Assembly (NCBI GenBank): GCA_018883065.1
Contig: VEQT01000005.1
Span: 1 to 64,000, forward strand
Direction: 5' to 3'
Length of the DNA stretch: 64,000 nucleotides
From: Flavobacterium sp.
GTDB lineage: Bacteria > Bacteroidota > Bacteroidia > Flavobacteriales > Flavobacteriaceae
The notes under the pieces are model-generated. The model was not told the DNA's origin. It saw only the letters and a list, made by a program, of their open reading frames with translations, and made no database searches. A program made the translations under genes and the position numbers. Numbering within the stretch: the stretch's first letter is position 1; every line of letters starts with the position of its first letter. Shown one piece after another: positions 62,726 through 64,000 of the stretch.

Positions 62726-63745
62726 ATGATCAAGAACGACCTTTTTTTAAGAGCCCTAAACAACGAGAAAGTAGAGCGTCCACCCGTTTGGATGATGCGT
62801 CAAGCAGGAAGATATTTGCCCGAATTTAGAGCCCTGCGTGATAAATATGATTTCTTTACCCGCTGCGAAACGCCCGAATTGGCCGCCGAAATTACGGTAC
62901 AACCCATTCGAATTGTACAACCCGATGCGGCTATTTTATTTTCGGATATTTTGGTTGTGCCTCGCGCAATGGGTATACCTGTTGAATTAAAAGACAATTT
63001 GGGTCCGATAATTCCGAATCCCATTCGCAGCATGGAACAAGTGAACCAAGTTATTGTGCCAGACGTGAACGAAACGTTGGGTTATGTGTTTGACGCCATC
63101 AAATTGACCAAAGAAATGCTCAATGATGAGGTGCCATTGATTGGCTTTGCCGGATCACCTTGGACGATTTTTTGTTATGCGGTTGAAGGGAAAGGCTCCA
63201 AAAGTTTTGATACAGCCAAAGGATTTTGTTTTTCAAACCCAGTAGCGGCGCACACCTTATTGCAAAAAATAACAGACACTACGATTTTATATTTAAAAGA
63301 AAAAGTAAACGCAGGATGTAATGCCATTCAGATTTTTGATTCGTGGGGCGGCATGTTATCTCCTGCAGATTATCAAGAATTCTCCTGGAAATACATCAAC
63401 CAAATTGTAGAGGCCTTGGCTTCGCATACCAAAGTGATCGTGTTTGGAAAAGGATGTTGGTTTGCACTAAACGAAATGGGCAAATCAAAAGCAAGTGCGT
63501 TGGGCGTAGATTGGACGTGTTCGGCGCGTAATGCCCGCTATTTGTCTGGCGGAAAAATCACGTTACAGGGTAATTTTGATCCGTCCCGTTTGTTATCGCC
63601 TATCCCCACCATCAAAAAAATGGTACACGAAATGATTGATGAGTTTGGCAAAGACAATTACATCGTTAATCTAGGACACGGTATTTTACCGAATATTCCG
63701 GTGGATCATGCGAAGGCTTTTGTAGAGGCAGTGAAGGAGTATTAA
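62726..63745 (+). CDS. hemE: Uroporphyrinogen decarboxylase
   Basis: Removes four carboxyl groups to give coproporphyrinogen III. The start at 62726 ([14 protein letters not shown]) is supported by family length (339 residues); the longer ORF would overlap the GNAT gene. Hallmarks are [18 protein letters not shown] near residue 21 and [15 protein letters not shown]. Also seen are IFDSWGG and [14 protein letters not shown]. Confidence 0.96.
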   Translation: MIKNDLFLRALNNEKVERPPVWMMRQAGRYLPEFRALRDKYDFFTRCETPELAAEITVQPIRIVQPDAAILFSDILVVPRAMGIPVELKDNLGPIIPNPIRSMEQVNQVIVPDVNETLGYVFDAIKLTKEMLNDEVPLIGFAGSPWTIFCYAVEGKGSKSFDTAKGFCFSNPVAAHTLLQKITDTTILYLKEKVNAGCNAIQIFDSWGGMLSPADYQEFSWKYINQIVEALASHTKVIVFGKGCWFALNEMGKSKASALGVDWTCSARNARYLSGGKITLQGNFDPSRLLSPIPTIKKMVHEMIDEFGKDNYIVNLGHGILPNIPVDHAKAFVEAVKEY

Positions 63746-63840
63746 TAGCCCTTCCTAACCTTCCAAAAGTGAACAAATAAATTATTAATTTAAAAATTTT
63801 CCACTCCACTCTCATTTGGATAGGAGTTGGGATCAGGCCA

Positions 63841-64000
63841 ATGAAAGATAAATTCTCCCAATATATACAAACGCTACAAGATCAAATCTGTAAAGGATTA
63901 GAAGATGTAGACGGTGTTGCCAAATTTCGTCAAGACCTATGGGAAAGACCAGAAGGTGGTGGCGGACGAACTCGTGTGATTGAAAACGGTCCCGAAGGGT
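63841..64000 (+). CDS. hemF: Oxygen-dependent coproporphyrinogen-III oxidase, cut by window end
   Basis: Aerobic decarboxylation of coproporphyrinogen III. Only the first 53 codons are present: [19 protein letters not shown], then [20 protein letters not shown], the conserved N-terminal HemF block. It lies 95 bases after hemE. A HemN-type radical-SAM enzyme would not carry this sequence. Confidence 0.93.
   Translation, partial: MKDKFSQYIQTLQDQICKGLEDVDGVAKFRQDLWERPEGGGGRTRVIENGPEG

Overview
This window looks like a chromosomal segment from a member of the Flavobacteriaceae (phylum Bacteroidota), close to Flavobacterium. The DNA is AT-rich and Shine-Dalgarno sequences are essentially absent. 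Several genes are preceded by the Bacteroidota promoter pattern TTTG - about 19-21 nt - TAnnTTTG. The gene content also fits: 5-TM b-type SdhC with SdhAB, a mevalonate-type HMG-CoA synthase, a long PurF, TSP3-repeat OmpA, GH92 alpha-mannosidase, HemJ, and a PID-CTERM-like small protein. No plasmid, phage or IS transposase genes were seen.

Layout. 1-5.3 kb: acpP (cut by the window edge), purN-rnhA, a PfkB-family kinase, purF and superoxide dismutase. 5.5-14.3 kb: an AddA-like helicase-nuclease and its AddB-like partner, separated by kbl and an OmpA-family protein. 14.3-17.8 kb (minus): alpha/beta hydrolase, aminopeptidase P, HMG-CoA synthase. 18-22.5 kb: ChaN-like protein and the sdhCAB operon. 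22.6-31 kb: secreted EEP-family phosphatase/nuclease, GH92, nitrilase-family amidase, Ig-like lipoprotein, ComF and glycyl-tRNA synthetase. 31.2-38.2 kb: a signalling island with an orphan LytTR regulator, a small exported protein made of four near-identical 14-residue repeats, and two paralogous pairs of TPR histidine kinase plus response regulator. 38.2-44.5 kb: thiL-lepA, dusB, LolC/E-like permease-rbfA, and methylmalonyl-CoA epimerase. 44.6-50.5 kb: tRNA(CAU), PID-CTERM-like protein, a repeat-rich spacer, MBOAT acyltransferase with an SGNH partner, plsC, acyl-ACP desaturase and an HD phosphohydrolase. 50.5-53.8 kb: a secreted protein of unknown function, a HigBA-like toxin-antitoxin pair with a clear operator, a candidate structured RNA and a small unknown protein. 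53.8-64 kb: enoyl-CoA hydratase, NtrY-like kinase, hemJ, hemH, AraC regulator, and the divergent heme operon hemA-hemC-hemD-hemE-hemF. That operon is interrupted by a DUF559 gene bounded by inverted repeats and by a GNAT gene.

Functional themes. Tetrapyrrole synthesis from glutamyl-tRNA to heme is nearly complete here: hemA, C, D, E, F (partial), J and H are present, while hemL and hemB are not. The signalling island is the best candidate for something undescribed. A repeat peptide with its own strong terminator sits directly before two kinases whose TPR domains are predicted to be outside the cytoplasm. By analogy with TPR peptide receptors elsewhere, this could be a peptide-sensing system, but that is inference. 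The region at 53.1-53.4 kb holds many short hairpins and two mutually exclusive pairings, and is a second candidate.

All calls come from reading the sequence. No homology search or structure prediction was run.
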